DNA of 64,000 bases from Mailhella massiliensis (GCF_900155525.1 NZ_LT706952.1:878406-942405); one strand, 5' to 3'. Positions 17,246 to 26,153 are shown, counted from the first letter of the stretch. Program-made: numbers and translations. The notes: generated from the letters alone by a model not told the origin.

Positions 17246-17578
17246 GGGCCTTTCCCTCTGCCGGAACTCCGCCCGCGAACTGGAGTCCCGCCCCGGGAGA
17301 CCTTCCCGCGGCCGCGCGCAGCCCCCGGGGCTTCTCCCCGGCAGCGGCACGCCCGTCTGCCGTATGCGGGAATTGCCGGCGACGCCCTTTCCCTGACACG
17401 GCCGTCCGTGCTCATCCTGCGCTCCCCGCAAAAAAGCCCGGCCCGGGGATGAAAAAACGCTTTTTCATCGTGCGCCTGCGTCAGAAAGGCATGAAAAAAC
17501 GCCGCCCCCGAAAATGCGGAGCGCGGCGTCGGAAAAGCCTGCGGGAAAAAGCCCGCCTCACGGGGCGTCGTTGCCCGG
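17246..17578. other. 333-base gap between converging exporter operon and thiD
   Basis: Very GC-rich non-coding DNA. It contains a hairpin GATGAAAAA (17448-17456) / TTTTTCATC (17461-17469) that could end transcription from either side, and a weaker minus-strand hairpin (17541-17545 with 17552-17556) close to the thiD stop. An arginine-rich open frame at 17449-17643 has no ribosome binding site and is not called. Confidence 0.5.
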
Positions 17579-18379
17579 TTATTTCAGCCCCGCCATATGG
17601 TTGCAGGGGCCGTGCCCCCTGCCCGGAGCAAAGCTGTGCCTGAGGGCGAGATTCAGAAATTCCTGCGCCCGCGTCACGGCCACGCGCAGCGGCATCCCGA
17701 GGGCAAGCTGCGCGGCGATGCCCGCCGAAAGGGTGCAGCCCGTACCGTGGCTGTTCTGAGTATCCACATGCGGCTGACGCAGCGCCACGGGTTCACGCCC
17801 CTTTTCCAGAAGCCAGTCGGTAACGAACACGGGAGAGCCTTCGCAATGCCCGCCCTTCATGAGCACGGCCTGCGCCCCCATGTCGAGAAGGCGCGTTCCG
17901 GCCTCGATGATATCCTTATCGCTTTCTATCCTCATTCCCGAAAACAGCTCCGCTTCCGGCCTGTTGGGCGTAAAGAGCGCCGCGCGGGGCATGAGCCTCT
18001 GCTTCAGGGCGTCTATGCCGTTTTCCTCCATGAGTCTGTGGCCGCTCGTGCTCACGCACACCGGGTCCACCACCAGCGGAAAGCTCTGCGTATCCAGAAT
18101 ATCGGCCACGGCATGAATGATGCCCGCATTGAACATCATGCCCGTTTTGGCCGCATCCACCGAAAATCCGTCAAGAACGGTGGTAAGCTGAAGCGCCACG
18201 AATTCCGGCTCCGGTGCATGAATCCCCGTCACGCCGAGTCCGTTCTGCGCGGTAAGGGCCGTGATCACGCTCATGCCGAACGTGCGCATCATGGTCATGG
18301 TTTTCAGGTCGGCCTGTATGCCGGCGCCTCCGCCGGAATCGGAACCGGCTATGGTAAGGACATTGGGCATCTGCTGCAT
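17579..18379 (-). CDS. thiD: Hydroxymethylpyrimidine/phosphomethylpyrimidine kinase (ThiD)
   Basis: Phosphorylates HMP and then HMP-phosphate to give the pyrimidine diphosphate for thiamine synthesis. The 266 residues carry the family start LTIAGSDSGGGAGIQADLKT, the substrate loop ALTAQNG, VLMKGGHC, and the anion hole/ATP motif SHGTGCTLSAGIA. The start at 18379 is preceded by AAGGAG at 7 bases; a Met three codons later is the alternative. It is a single-gene unit that diverges from the antiporter gene. I see no TPP riboswitch in the 156 bases upstream. Confidence 0.95.
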   Translation of the reverse strand: MQQMPNVLTIAGSDSGGGAGIQADLKTMTMMRTFGMSVITALTAQNGLGVTGIHAPEPEFVALQLTTVLDGFSVDAAKTGMMFNAGIIHAVADILDTQSFPLVVDPVCVSTSGHRLMEENGIDALKQRLMPRAALFTPNRPEAELFSGMRIESDKDIIEAGTRLLDMGAQAVLMKGGHCEGSPVFVTDWLLEKGREPVALRQPHVDTQNSHGTGCTLSAGIAAQLALGMPLRVAVTRAQEFLNLALRHSFAPGRGHGPCNHMAGLK

Positions 18380-18535
18380 GAGGCGCTCCTTGTTGCGTTT
18401 TTTCTTCTGAAATGCCCTCAAAAACCGCGCCGCGTCAAGCTTTCAGCGCCATGCCGCGCCTAAAGTTCTTGATGGAACGCCTTTTTTTGGATAGAAGAAA
18501 ACCTAATTCTATCTTTTCCCGAAAGGAGTCCGTGG

Positions 18536-19951
18536 ATGCACCGTTTCAAATTCATTTCCGCTCTCCTTCTGGCGATGCTGCTCGTGCCCAGCCTGTGCTT
18601 CGCCGAAGGACATTTCCAGCTTCCCAACGATCTTTCCATCATGTGGGTCGTGCCCTTTGTCTGCATGCTGCTTTCCATAGCCATCTGCCCTCTGGCCGTA
18701 CCCCACTTCTGGGAACATAACTTCGGCAAGGTGGCCGCGTTCTGGGGCCTGGCCTTCCTGCTGCCCTGCGCCTTCACCTTCGGCTTCGGCAACGCCTTCT
18801 TCCTGGCCGCCGAAAGCGTGCTGCTGGAATATGTGCCCTTCATCCTGCTGCTGCTCGCCCTGTTCACCGTGGCCGGCGGCATCCGCCTCAAGGGCACCCT
18901 CGTGGGCACTCCCATCGTGAACACCGCCATTCTGGCCGTGGGTACCATTCTGGCCAGCTGGATGGGCACCACCGGAGCCGCCATGCTCCTCATCCGTCCG
19001 CTGCTGCGCGCCAACGCCCACCGCAAGTACCGTGTGCATCAGGTGGTGTTCTTCATCTTCCTCGTGGCCAACATCGGCGGCTCTCTGACTCCTCTGGGCG
19101 ATCCGCCCCTGTTCCTCGGCTTCCTCAAGGGCGTGAGCTTCTTCTGGACCACCGTGCATCTGTTCACGAAGACCCTGCTGCTCTCCGTCATCCTGCTCGC
19201 CCTCTACTTCGCAATCGATACCGTGCTCTTCAAGAAGGAAGGCAGCCCCATCCCCGCCGACGCCGCGAACTCCAAGGAAAAGCTCGGCTTCGAAGGCTGC
19301 ATCAACTTCGTGTTCCTGGCCTGCATCGTGGCCAACACCCTGCTTTCCGGCCAGTGGACCGGTCCCACCTTCCACATCTTCGGCGTTCCCATGGAACTGC
19401 AGAACGTGGTGCGCGACATCCTCTACATCGTGATCGCCGTGGCTTCCTGGAAGACCACCGACATGGGCTGCCGTACCCGCAACAACTTCACCTGGGCTCC
19501 CATTGAAGAAGTGGCCAAGCTGTTCATCGGCATCTTCCTCAGCATGATTCCCGCCATCGCCATCCTCAAGGCCGGTTCCGACGGCGCTCTCGCCTCCGTG
19601 GTGAACCTGACCACCGATTCCGAAGGCCATCATGTGACCTCCATGTTCTTCTGGATGACCGGTCTGCTCTCCTCCTTCCTCGACAACGCTCCCACCTATC
19701 TCGTGTTCTTCAACACCGCCGGCGGCGACGCCGCCCAGCTCATGGCCGACGGCGAAGTGCTCGCCGCCATCTCCGCGGGCGCGGTGTTCATGGGCGCCAA
19801 CACCTACATCGGCAACGCGCCGAACTTCATGGTGAAGGCCATCTCCGAAGAACAGGGCGTCAAGATGCCCAGCTTCTTCGGCTACATGGCCTGGTCCGTA
19901 GGTATCCTCTGCCCGCTCTTCGCCCTCGTCACCTTCCTCTTCTTCATGTAA
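18536..19951 (+). CDS. NhaD-type sodium:proton antiporter family protein
   Basis: A 471-residue polytopic inner-membrane protein of the NhaD/ion-transporter superfamily. It opens with a signal-like first helix (MHRFKFISALLLAMLLVPSL) and has about 11 further helices. Conserved features include WMGTTGAAMLLIRPLLR, the hairpin NIGGSLTPLGDPPLF, SSFLDNAPTYLVF and GANTYIGNAPNFMV. These NAP and GDPP segments form the ion site in relatives. AAGGAG lies 8 bases before the ATG. Codon choice is strongly biased toward the C-ending codons seen in the ribosomal genes of this window, so it is probably highly expressed. The transported ion, or a coupled organic anion, cannot be decided from sequence. Confidence 0.85.
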   Translation: MHRFKFISALLLAMLLVPSLCFAEGHFQLPNDLSIMWVVPFVCMLLSIAICPLAVPHFWEHNFGKVAAFWGLAFLLPCAFTFGFGNAFFLAAESVLLEYVPFILLLLALFTVAGGIRLKGTLVGTPIVNTAILAVGTILASWMGTTGAAMLLIRPLLRANAHRKYRVHQVVFFIFLVANIGGSLTPLGDPPLFLGFLKGVSFFWTTVHLFTKTLLLSVILLALYFAIDTVLFKKEGSPIPADAANSKEKLGFEGCINFVFLACIVANTLLSGQWTGPTFHIFGVPMELQNVVRDILYIVIAVASWKTTDMGCRTRNNFTWAPIEEVAKLFIGIFLSMIPAIAILKAGSDGALASVVNLTTDSEGHHVTSMFFWMTGLLSSFLDNAPTYLVFFNTAGGDAAQLMADGEVLAAISAGAVFMGANTYIGNAPNFMVKAISEEQGVKMPSFFGYMAWSVGILCPLFALVTFLFFM

Positions 19952-19982
19952 GATGACAGAAAAGGTGAAAGCCTGAATTCCG

Positions 19983-20015
19983 GGGCCGTGCCGCAAGGCG
20001 CGGCCCTTCCTGTTT
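19983..20015 (+). terminator. Terminator after the antiporter gene
   Basis: A 10-bp stem with one G-T pair (19983-19992 with 19997-20006) and GCAA loop, followed by TTCCTGTTT. The T tract is weak. Confidence 0.65.
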
Positions 20016-20670
20016 AACAGACGCGGAACATGCCGTTCCGTCCCCCGGGGACCGGGCGCTCAAAACGCCCCCTTCCCTTCTTCCCCGCCCATCCGCACCA
20101 GAATCTGTTCCGGTACGTCCTTTCTCCGTCATGTCGTATTCCACACGCAGGGGAAGCTTCCGCACAGCCGGCACGCAGGAGCATCCCGTCGGTCTCCAGC
20201 CCCGAGATGACGGACGAGGGGGAGCGCTATCTGCAACATCCGCCGCATGAAGGAACGAAAACGCCGTGTTCCATGGCGGATGGGGCTGTTCAGAACAAAC
20301 GTTTCCCCTTCTCTCCGGTCCGTTCAGGCGCGCCTTTCCCACGCCCACGCGCCTGATTTCCACATCTCCTTCCCGGAAAAAGTCCTTGTCCTTCCGCATA
20401 GCCGTGCGCGCTTGTTGCAGCGAGCAAAGGCGTATATAGTGCCGGCACAGGATGTGTGCAGTCAGGCATCTCCGCCATGCTCCATGCTGTTTTCTCCGCA
20501 AACGACGCCGCATGAGGGAACACGGCAGTTCCCCTTTCCGCAGGTAATTGTTCCGGCGCCGCCAGGTTCGCCGCTTCTTCCCGCCATGCAGCGGCCATCC
20601 CCCAAAAAGCGGAACGACAACCATCATCACGGGCGACGATGCGCAGCCCGGACATCCATGAGGAACATCC
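20016..20670. other. 655-base region without a supported gene, upstream of the SDR gene
   Basis: Open frames exist on both strands (the longest at 19944-20708 on minus) but none has a ribosome binding site, a recognisable family, or the codon bias of the neighbours. The only signal is a plus-strand promoter-like pair at 20412-20440. The region may be a long leader or decayed sequence. Confidence 0.4.
20412..20440 (+). promoter_or_regulatory. Possible sigma70 promoter upstream of the SDR gene
   Basis: TTGTTG (20412-20417), 17-base spacer, TATAGT (20435-20440). If used, it would give a 220-base leader before the SDR start. Confidence 0.4.
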
Positions 20671-21402
20671 ATGAAACGAGTCGTCATCACCGGGGGAGCC
20701 TCCGGCATCGGTCGCCGTCTGGCAACGGGTTTTGCCGCCGCAGGCTATGAAGTTTTCGCACTGGACAAAAAGAACACGACCTTTACGGAGGAACATATCC
20801 GCTTTCTTCCGATGGACCTCGAGGACGAATCCCAGATTCACCAGTGCTTTCAGTCCATCATAAAGCAGCACGGAGAAATCCATGTGCTCATCAACAACGG
20901 AGCCGTCAGCAAATTCCACAAGCCCGTTTTCGAACTGACCCCGCAGGAATTCGACTGGGTGATACGAACGAACCTGAGGGGGGCCTTCCTCTGCTGCAGG
21001 GAATTCATCGCACAGCACAGCCCCGGCGCGTACGGCCGGATCATCAACATCGCGTCCACGCGATTCCATCAGAACGAAGCGGGCTGGGAAGCCTACGGCG
21101 CTTCCAAAGGCGGGCTGGTCTCGCTCACCAACAGTCTCTGCGTTTCCCTGTCCAACACCGGCATTACGGTCAACGCCGTCAGCCCCGGATGGATTCAGGT
21201 GGAGGATTACGAACAGCTGACCAGAATCGACCATGAGCAGCACCCGTCCGGCCGCGTCGGAAAGCCGGAAGACATCCTGTATGCCTGCCTGTTTCTGTGC
21301 GAACCGTCCAGCGACTTCATCAACGGGGCAAACCTTCTGGTCGACGGCGGCATGACCAAGAAAATGATCTATGCGGACGCGCTTGATTTCAACGCGTCAT
21401 GA
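20671..21402 (+). CDS. Short-chain dehydrogenase/reductase (classical SDR)
   Basis: A 243-residue NAD(P)-dependent oxidoreductase. The Rossmann motif TGGASGIG lies at residues 7-14. The usual NNAG appears as NNGA. The catalytic Ser is in the INIAST segment and the YGASK motif supplies Tyr and Lys. The C-terminus has the VSPGWI segment and ends the fold with NGANLLVDGG. Asp32 at the end of the second strand (FALDKK) favours NAD(H). ATG 20671 follows GAGGAAC at a normal distance. The substrate is not predictable. Its codon usage is less biased than the neighbours, so it is not a highly expressed gene, and it may be a later arrival. Confidence 0.85.
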   Translation: MKRVVITGGASGIGRRLATGFAAAGYEVFALDKKNTTFTEEHIRFLPMDLEDESQIHQCFQSIIKQHGEIHVLINNGAVSKFHKPVFELTPQEFDWVIRTNLRGAFLCCREFIAQHSPGAYGRIINIASTRFHQNEAGWEAYGASKGGLVSLTNSLCVSLSNTGITVNAVSPGWIQVEDYEQLTRIDHEQHPSGRVGKPEDILYACLFLCEPSSDFINGANLLVDGGMTKKMIYADALDFNAS

Positions 21403-21747
21403 CTGGATATCGCGGCATTTGGCCGTACGGGGCGGAACCGCTTCGAGGCCGAACCGTACGCAGCAGCCCCATGCCGGAACCTGTCCCCGTTCCAGGACTT
21501 CTTCTCTCCCGGAATGCCCCCCAAAAAACGGCATCCCTGAAAAGTCCCCTTCCATGAAGAAGCCGTGAGGGGCACGGCAACCGCAGGAGAGCACCAGCCC
21601 CCCCCGCATTCCGGGAAAGAAGCACCTTCCCCATGGAATGCGCCTTTTCCCGCGCACGGCCGGAGCGGCTGCCGGAAGACGTTTTCCGTCATGCCCGTCT
21701 TCCGCTCCACGGACGGCACGTTTTCCCGCTTCCCGCAATTCAGGCAT
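21403..21747. other. Gap between SDR gene and yebC, no gene seen
   Basis: About 345 bases of GC-rich sequence with overlapping short frames on both strands and no translation signals. No repeat or structured element is visible before the yebC terminator. Confidence 0.45.
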
Positions 21748-21784
21748 GAAAAAAGGCCCCCTTTCCCCAGAGGAAAGGAGGCCC
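21748..21784 (-). terminator. Terminator of the rlmE-yebC unit
   Basis: On the minus strand a GGCCTCCTTTCC / GGGAAAGGGGGCC stem with a short loop is followed by six T residues. It lies about 20 bases after the yebC stop. Confidence 0.85.
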
Positions 21785-21805
21785 TGGAAAACCGTTCCCG
21801 GAAAC

Positions 21806-22549
<744 letters not shown>

Positions 22550-22573
22550 GTATGCCTCCGAACAAAAAAGTGT

Positions 22574-23176
22574 TTACCCTTGAACAGGCCCCTTGAACCC
22601 CATGCCGACTTCAAAAATTTCCTTGCTTTCGGCCCGGGAACTCTTGGGTTTGAATGTTTTTACCGTGGTAAAGCGCGCGCGGAGCGCCTTTGCCAGCTCC
22701 TGAAAATCCGGCCCCATGAAAATCTTGGCGATGAAGCCGCCGCCGGGCTTCAAATAGCGGTCGGCCACTTCCACGGCCTCCAGGCACAGTTCCAGAGAAC
22801 GCGCCTGATCGGTGAACTTCGTCCCCGTGGTACGGGGAGCCATATCGCTGATGACCATGTCGAACGGCCCCTTCTGCTCGAGCAGAGCCTCGAACTCCGG
22901 CGTACGCTCGAACACGTTTTCCTGAAGGAAGGTCACGTTCGGGGGGAAGGCCGTATCCGTGCTCTGAAGATCGCAGGAAAGCACAAGCCCCTTTTCGCCC
23001 ACCCGTTCCGCGGCATAGAGCGACCACGAACCGGGAGCCGCGCCCAGATCCAGCACCTTCATGCCGGGCCTGAAAAGGCGGAAAGCCCTGTCCATTTCCT
23101 TGAGCTTGTACACGGAACGGGCAGGGTAATGTTCCTCTTTGGCCTTAAGAAAATAATAATCGCGATATACTTTCAT
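22574..23176 (-). CDS. rlmE: 23S rRNA 2'-O-methyltransferase RlmE (FtsJ)
   Basis: Methylates the ribose of U2552 in the A-loop of 23S rRNA late in 50S assembly. The 200 residues contain the substrate-binding start [16 protein letters not shown] motif [11 protein letters not shown], the catalytic Asp in [11 protein letters not shown], and the Lys of the K-D-K-E tetrad in GFIAKIFMG. The start is set at ATG 23176 because RlmE proteins begin at this [10 protein letters not shown] segment. The frame continues upstream to a TTG at 23218. Neither start has a clear ribosome binding site, so the exact start is uncertain. Confidence 0.92.
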   Translation of the reverse strand: MKVYRDYYFLKAKEEHYPARSVYKLKEMDRAFRLFRPGMKVLDLGAAPGSWSLYAAERVGEKGLVLSCDLQSTDTAFPPNVTFLQENVFERTPEFEALLEQKGPFDMVISDMAPRTTGTKFTDQARSLELCLEAVEVADRYLKPGGGFIAKIFMGPDFQELAKALRARFTTVKTFKPKSSRAESKEIFEVGMGFKGPVQG

Positions 23177-23478
23177 GGCAGTCCGGGACTGTGTATCGTA
23201 TTTCCTGGCAATAGCCAAGAGAACAGGAGCGGGAAATTTTTGGCGGGAAATCTTTTAACACATATCTTTTTGTTTTTCCAGCCCGTAATCAGGGTATTTC
23301 CCGAAAAGCCCGCCCGGCTCCCGCCGGAGGGAGCTGCTCCTCCCCTGCCTTCCCATACCTGAATAGGCAAAGGATATTAAGGTATTGTGCTCCGGCCTCA
23401 CCTGCCTTTCCGCCGGAAGCCGCACCGATTTTCTGAAGGAACTTTTCCCGGACCTCTTCTCCCCTTCGGAAAATTTGC
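23177..23478. other. Upstream part of the 394-base divergent region between rlmE and dfx
   Basis: No gene is seen. The stretch is AT-richer than average and contains a short GCTCCC/GGGAGC inverted repeat (23317-23322 with 23329-23334). The dfx promoter lies at its right end. Confidence 0.45.
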
Positions 23479-23506
23479 TTGACTTCTTATCAAGAATAAT
23501 TATTAT
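23479..23506 (+). promoter_or_regulatory. Promoter of the oxygen-defence operon with Fur/PerR-like palindrome
   Basis: TTGACT (23479-23484), 16-base spacer, TATTAT (23501-23506). A perfect 10-bp palindrome AATAATTATT (23495-23504) overlaps the -10 box. The sequence resembles the AT-rich dyads bound by PerR/Fur-family repressors, which would suit a peroxide- or iron-controlled oxygen-defence operon. The regulator is inferred. Confidence 0.6.
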
Positions 23507-23570
23507 TTATTTCCGTAACGGGGCAAGCCCCGACACCTGCATCAAACATCATTCTACCAGGAGACGCACC

Positions 23571-23957
23571 ATGCCTGCAAGATTTGAAGTATATCAGTGC
23601 AAACACTGCGGAAACATTGTTGAAGTTCTTCACGGCGGCGCCGCTCCCCTCGTCTGCTGCGGCGAACCCATGAAGCTCATGCGCGAAGGTTCCACCGACG
23701 GCGCGAGCGAAAAGCATGTCCCCGTCATTGAAAAGACGGAAAACGGCTATAAGGTGAAGGTCGGTTCCGCCGCCCATCCCATGGCGGAAGACCACTACAT
23801 CGAATGGATCGAACTTCTCGCCGACGGCGTTTCCTACTTCGCCTTCCTTAACCCCGGCGACGCTCCCGAAGCCGAATTCTGCGTGAAGGCCGACAAGGTC
23901 ACCGCCCGCGAATTCTGCAACAAGCACGGCCTGTGGAAGGCCTCCTTCGAGGGATAG
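23571..23957 (+). CDS. dfx: Desulfoferrodoxin (superoxide reductase, 2Fe-SOR)
   Basis: Reduces superoxide to hydrogen peroxide in the cytoplasm without making O2, using electrons from rubredoxin. The 128 residues contain both metal sites: a desulforedoxin-type Fe(Cys)4 centre I with C10, C13, C29 and C30, and the catalytic centre II with H49, H69, H75, H119 and C116. Each lies one residue beyond the positions known in Desulfovibrio vulgaris enzyme. The Glu-Lys pair of the active-site loop is in SEKHVP. ATG 23571 follows AGGAG by 7 bases. It heads the cluster and is followed 2 bases later by its likely electron donor, a rubredoxin gene. Confidence 0.96.
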   Translation: MPARFEVYQCKHCGNIVEVLHGGAAPLVCCGEPMKLMREGSTDGASEKHVPVIEKTENGYKVKVGSAAHPMAEDHYIEWIELLADGVSYFAFLNPGDAPEAEFCVKADKVTAREFCNKHGLWKASFEG

Positions 23958-23959
23958 TC

Positions 23960-24313
23960 ATGAAGAAGTACGTCTGCAGCCTCTGCCGCTGGGAATATGA
24001 TCCCGCCGTGGGCGACCCCGATTCCGGCATCGCTCCCGGCACCGCCTTCGAAGATATCCCCGAAGACTGGGTCTGCCCCGTCTGCGGCGCTTCCAAGGTC
24101 GATTTCGAAGCCGAGGAAGGCGAAGCGGAAAAGGCGGAAAGCGATATGGCCATGTGGCAGTGCCAGGTGGGCAACTGCGGCTATATCTACCGCCCCGACA
24201 AGGGCGACCGCAAGGGCAGGATTCCCGCGGGAACCTCCTTTGAGGATCTTCCCGACGACTGGCACTGCCCCGTGTGCGGCGCGAGCAAGAAAATGTTCAA
24301 GAAGCTCGCGTAG
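23960..24313 (+). CDS. Two-domain rubredoxin (CX2C domain fused to CX4C domain)
   Basis: 117 residues made of two rubredoxin folds. Domain 1 (1-50) has C6, C9, C39 and C42 in the standard CX2C...CPVCG arrangement and is nearly identical to the stand-alone rubredoxin 570 bases downstream. An acidic linker ([10 protein letters not shown]) leads to domain 2 (about 65-117) with C68 and C73, which are four residues apart, then C103 and C106. Enlarged CX4C loops are known from rubredoxin-2 of Desulfovibrio desulfuricans. The likely role is one-electron transfer to the superoxide reductase or the flavodiiron oxidase. The start lies 2 bases after the dfx stop, with GAGGG as ribosome binding site inside dfx. 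Confidence 0.92.
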   Translation: MKKYVCSLCRWEYDPAVGDPDSGIAPGTAFEDIPEDWVCPVCGASKVDFEAEEGEAEKAESDMAMWQCQVGNCGYIYRPDKGDRKGRIPAGTSFEDLPDDWHCPVCGASKKMFKKLA

Positions 24314-24328
24314 CGGGGGCACACGTTC

Positions 24329-24511
24329 ATGATACACTGCAAGTCCTCCTCCACCTCCCGGCTGGAGGAACTTGCCGGAACCGGCGTGAAGTTCGAACGC
24401 ATCCGCCGCATCACCGGCTACCTTGTAGGCACGACCGACCGCTTCAACAACGGCAAGCGCGCGGAAGAGCACGACAGAGTAAAACACTGCAACATGGAAA
24501 CCTGGCGCTGA
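24329..24511 (+). CDS. Small protein resembling the C-terminal tail of anaerobic ribonucleotide reductase
   Basis: A 60-residue ORF whose middle, [20 protein letters not shown] followed by [12 protein letters not shown], resembles the C-terminal region of class III ribonucleotide reductases (NrdD). In NrdD this stretch lies next to the glycyl-radical and zinc-site region. Stand-alone short proteins with this motif are often annotated as NrdD. The ORF has Cys4 and Cys54 but no glycyl-radical motif and no zinc-site cysteine pairs, so it cannot be a reductase by itself. The ribosome binding site is weak (GGGGGC). It sits 15 bases after the double rubredoxin and 23 before rubredoxin, in the same direction. 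Function unknown. Confidence 0.7.
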   Translation: MIHCKSSSTSRLEELAGTGVKFERIRRITGYLVGTTDRFNNGKRAEEHDRVKHCNMETWR

Positions 24512-24534
24512 GCCGCAACCAAGGAGAACATCCC

Positions 24535-24693
24535 ATGAAAAAGTACACCTGCAATGTCTGCGGTTATGAATACGACCCCGCCGTCGGCGATCCCGATTCC
24601 GGCATCGCTCCCGGCACCGCCTTTGAAGACATCCCCGAAGACTGGGTCTGCCCCGTCTGCGGCGCTTCCAAGGCCGATTTTGAGGCCGAATAA
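24535..24693 (+). CDS. rub: Rubredoxin
   Basis: A 52-residue classical rubredoxin with CX2C (C6, C9) and CPVCG (C39, C42) iron ligands, and the aromatic core residues Tyr4, Tyr11, Tyr13, Phe30 and Trp37. AAGGAG lies 8 bases before the ATG. It is placed directly before the flavodiiron oxidase gene as in Desulfovibrio gigas, where rubredoxin donates electrons to that enzyme. A hairpin terminator separates the two genes here. Confidence 0.97.
   Translation: MKKYTCNVCGYEYDPAVGDPDSGIAPGTAFEDIPEDWVCPVCGASKADFEAE
24545..24692 (+). repeat. Near-identical duplicate of the first domain of the double rubredoxin gene
   Basis: The sequence from about 24545 to 24692 matches about 23970-24117 with few differences, mostly at third codon positions, including an unbroken shared core over the GIAPGTAF and CPVCGAS codons. 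This indicates recent duplication or ongoing gene conversion between the two rubredoxin genes. Confidence 0.8.
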
Positions 24694-24711
24694 TTTCCGA
24701 CACATCCGTGT

Positions 24712-24747
24712 GCGGGCAGCCTTCGAAAGAAGGCTTCCCGCTTTTTT
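24712..24747 (+). terminator. Intrinsic terminator/attenuator between rub and roo
   Basis: A 13-bp stem with one mismatch (24712-24724 with 24729-24741), GAAA loop and six T residues. It lies 18 bases after the rub stop and 24 before the roo start. It should reduce read-through into roo, or separate the two genes. Confidence 0.85.
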
Positions 24748-24770
24748 GTTTTAGCCAAACCGAGGAAAAG

Positions 24771-25979
24771 ATGAGACCTGTCGAACTGAAGAAGGACATT
24801 TACTGGGTCGGCGCCGTCGACTTCGACATCCGCAACTTCCACCACTACAGCCGCTCTCCCGAGGGCAGCACCTACAACGCCTACCTTGTGTGCGACGAAA
24901 AGAAGGTGCTCTTCGATACCGTGAACGCCCACGAATTCGAAACGCTGGTGAAACACATTTCCGAAATCACCGATCCGGAAAGCATCGACTACATCGTGTG
25001 CAATCACCTGGAACAGGACCATTCCGGCGCGCTTCCCCGTATCGTGAAGCTGTGCAAGCCGGAAAAGATCTTCTGTTCCCCCATGGGCTACAAGTCCATG
25101 ACCAACATCTATAATACCGAAGGGTGGCCCATCGAGATCGTCAAGGACGGCGACCGCCTGAACATCGGCAAGCGCAACATCACCTTCCTGGAAACCCGTA
25201 TGCTGCACTGGCCCGACAGCATGGTATCCTATCTTGAAGAAGACAAGGTGCTCTTCAGCAACGACGCCTTCGGCCAGAACATCGCAAGCTCCTTCCGTTT
25301 CGCGGATGAATGCGACCGCACCGTGCTTTATGATTCCATGAAGCGCTACTACTACAACATCGTGCTGCCCTACTCGCCCCAGGTGCTCAAGACCCTGAAG
25401 CGCGTGGGCGATCTCGGCCTTGCCTTCGACATCATCGCTCCCGACCACGGCCTCATTTTCCGCACCCCCGAAGACGTGAAGTTCGTCATCGACTCCTACA
25501 GGGCCTTTGCCGAACAGAAGCCTCAGCTTCGCGCCGTCATCGCCTATGAAAGCATGTGGAACGGCACCACCAAGATGGCCGAAGCCGTGGCCGACGGCCT
25601 GGAAGCGGAAAACGTGCCCTATGTGCTCGTGAACCTCCAGAACAGCCACTGCAGCGACGTGATGACCGAACTGGCCGACAGCGGCGCCCTCATCCTCGGT
25701 TCCGCCACGCGCAACAACATGCCCATGGTCAACATGATGGCGTGCCTTGCCCATGTGAAGGGCCTGCGTCCCCAGAACCTCGTGGGCGCCACCTTCGGCA
25801 CCTACGGCTGGTCCGGCGAAGCCCCCAAGATGATGGCCGACGCCCTTGCCGAAATGAAGGTCGAACTCGTAGGCGAACCGCTCAAGTGCTACTTCAATCC
25901 CCAGGAAGAAGACCTCGCCAGGTGCCGTGAACTCGGCGCCGCCGTGGCCCGCGCCCTGAAGGAAAAGTGCGGCGCCTGA
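24771..25979 (+). CDS. roo: Rubredoxin:oxygen oxidoreductase (flavodiiron protein)
   Basis: Reduces O2 to water, or NO to N2O in some relatives, in the cytoplasm using rubredoxin electrons. The 402 residues equal the D. gigas length. The N-terminal metallo-beta-lactamase domain carries the diiron ligands: H79, E81, D83 and H84 in NHLEQDH, then LHWPDSM, SNDAFG and APDHG. The C-terminal flavodoxin domain (about 250-402) has the FMN phosphate loop YESMWNGTTKMA and the FGTYGWSGEA segment. The start at 24771 follows GAGGAAAAG. The position directly after rubredoxin genes supports the electron path Rd to FMN to diiron site. Confidence 0.96.
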   Translation: MRPVELKKDIYWVGAVDFDIRNFHHYSRSPEGSTYNAYLVCDEKKVLFDTVNAHEFETLVKHISEITDPESIDYIVCNHLEQDHSGALPRIVKLCKPEKIFCSPMGYKSMTNIYNTEGWPIEIVKDGDRLNIGKRNITFLETRMLHWPDSMVSYLEEDKVLFSNDAFGQNIASSFRFADECDRTVLYDSMKRYYYNIVLPYSPQVLKTLKRVGDLGLAFDIIAPDHGLIFRTPEDVKFVIDSYRAFAEQKPQLRAVIAYESMWNGTTKMAEAVADGLEAENVPYVLVNLQNSHCSDVMTELADSGALILGSATRNNMPMVNMMACLAHVKGLRPQNLVGATFGTYGWSGEAPKMMADALAEMKVELVGEPLKCYFNPQEEDLARCRELGAAVARALKEKCGA

Positions 25980-26000
25980 TCGCCTGAAGCCTGACGCGCG

Positions 26001-26023
26001 CCCGCCGGCTCCCGGCCGGCGGG
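26001..26023. other. GC-rich inverted repeat between roo and cydA
   Basis: CCCGCCGG (26001-26008) pairs with CCGGCGGG (26016-26023); flanking GCGC bases extend it imperfectly. No T tract follows, so it is at most a weak or Rho-linked stop. The rest of the 174-base gap shows no clear promoter. Confidence 0.4.
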
Positions 26024-26153
26024 TACGCGCTTCGGGCGGAACGCTTCGGAAGGCGAGCCTTCCCGCCTCCGCCCGGCACCACGAAACAACACCGCTTCGG
26101 CCGACGCACAGGCCGCACATCTGGATGCGCCAGAAAGCACCAAGGAGTTCAGC

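Noticed and set aside
17449-17643. Arginine-rich 64-codon frame after the exporter operon
   Set aside because: It starts inside a hairpin, runs into the thiD 3' end, and its composition is what random GC-rich DNA gives.
18380-18535. Possible TPP riboswitch upstream of thiD
   Set aside because: The conserved THI-box helices and CTGAGA-like core are not present in the 156 bases between thiD and the antiporter gene.
19944-20708. 254-codon minus-strand frame between antiporter and SDR genes
   Set aside because: It overlaps the antiporter 3' end and the SDR start, lacks a ribosome binding site, and has no recognisable domain.
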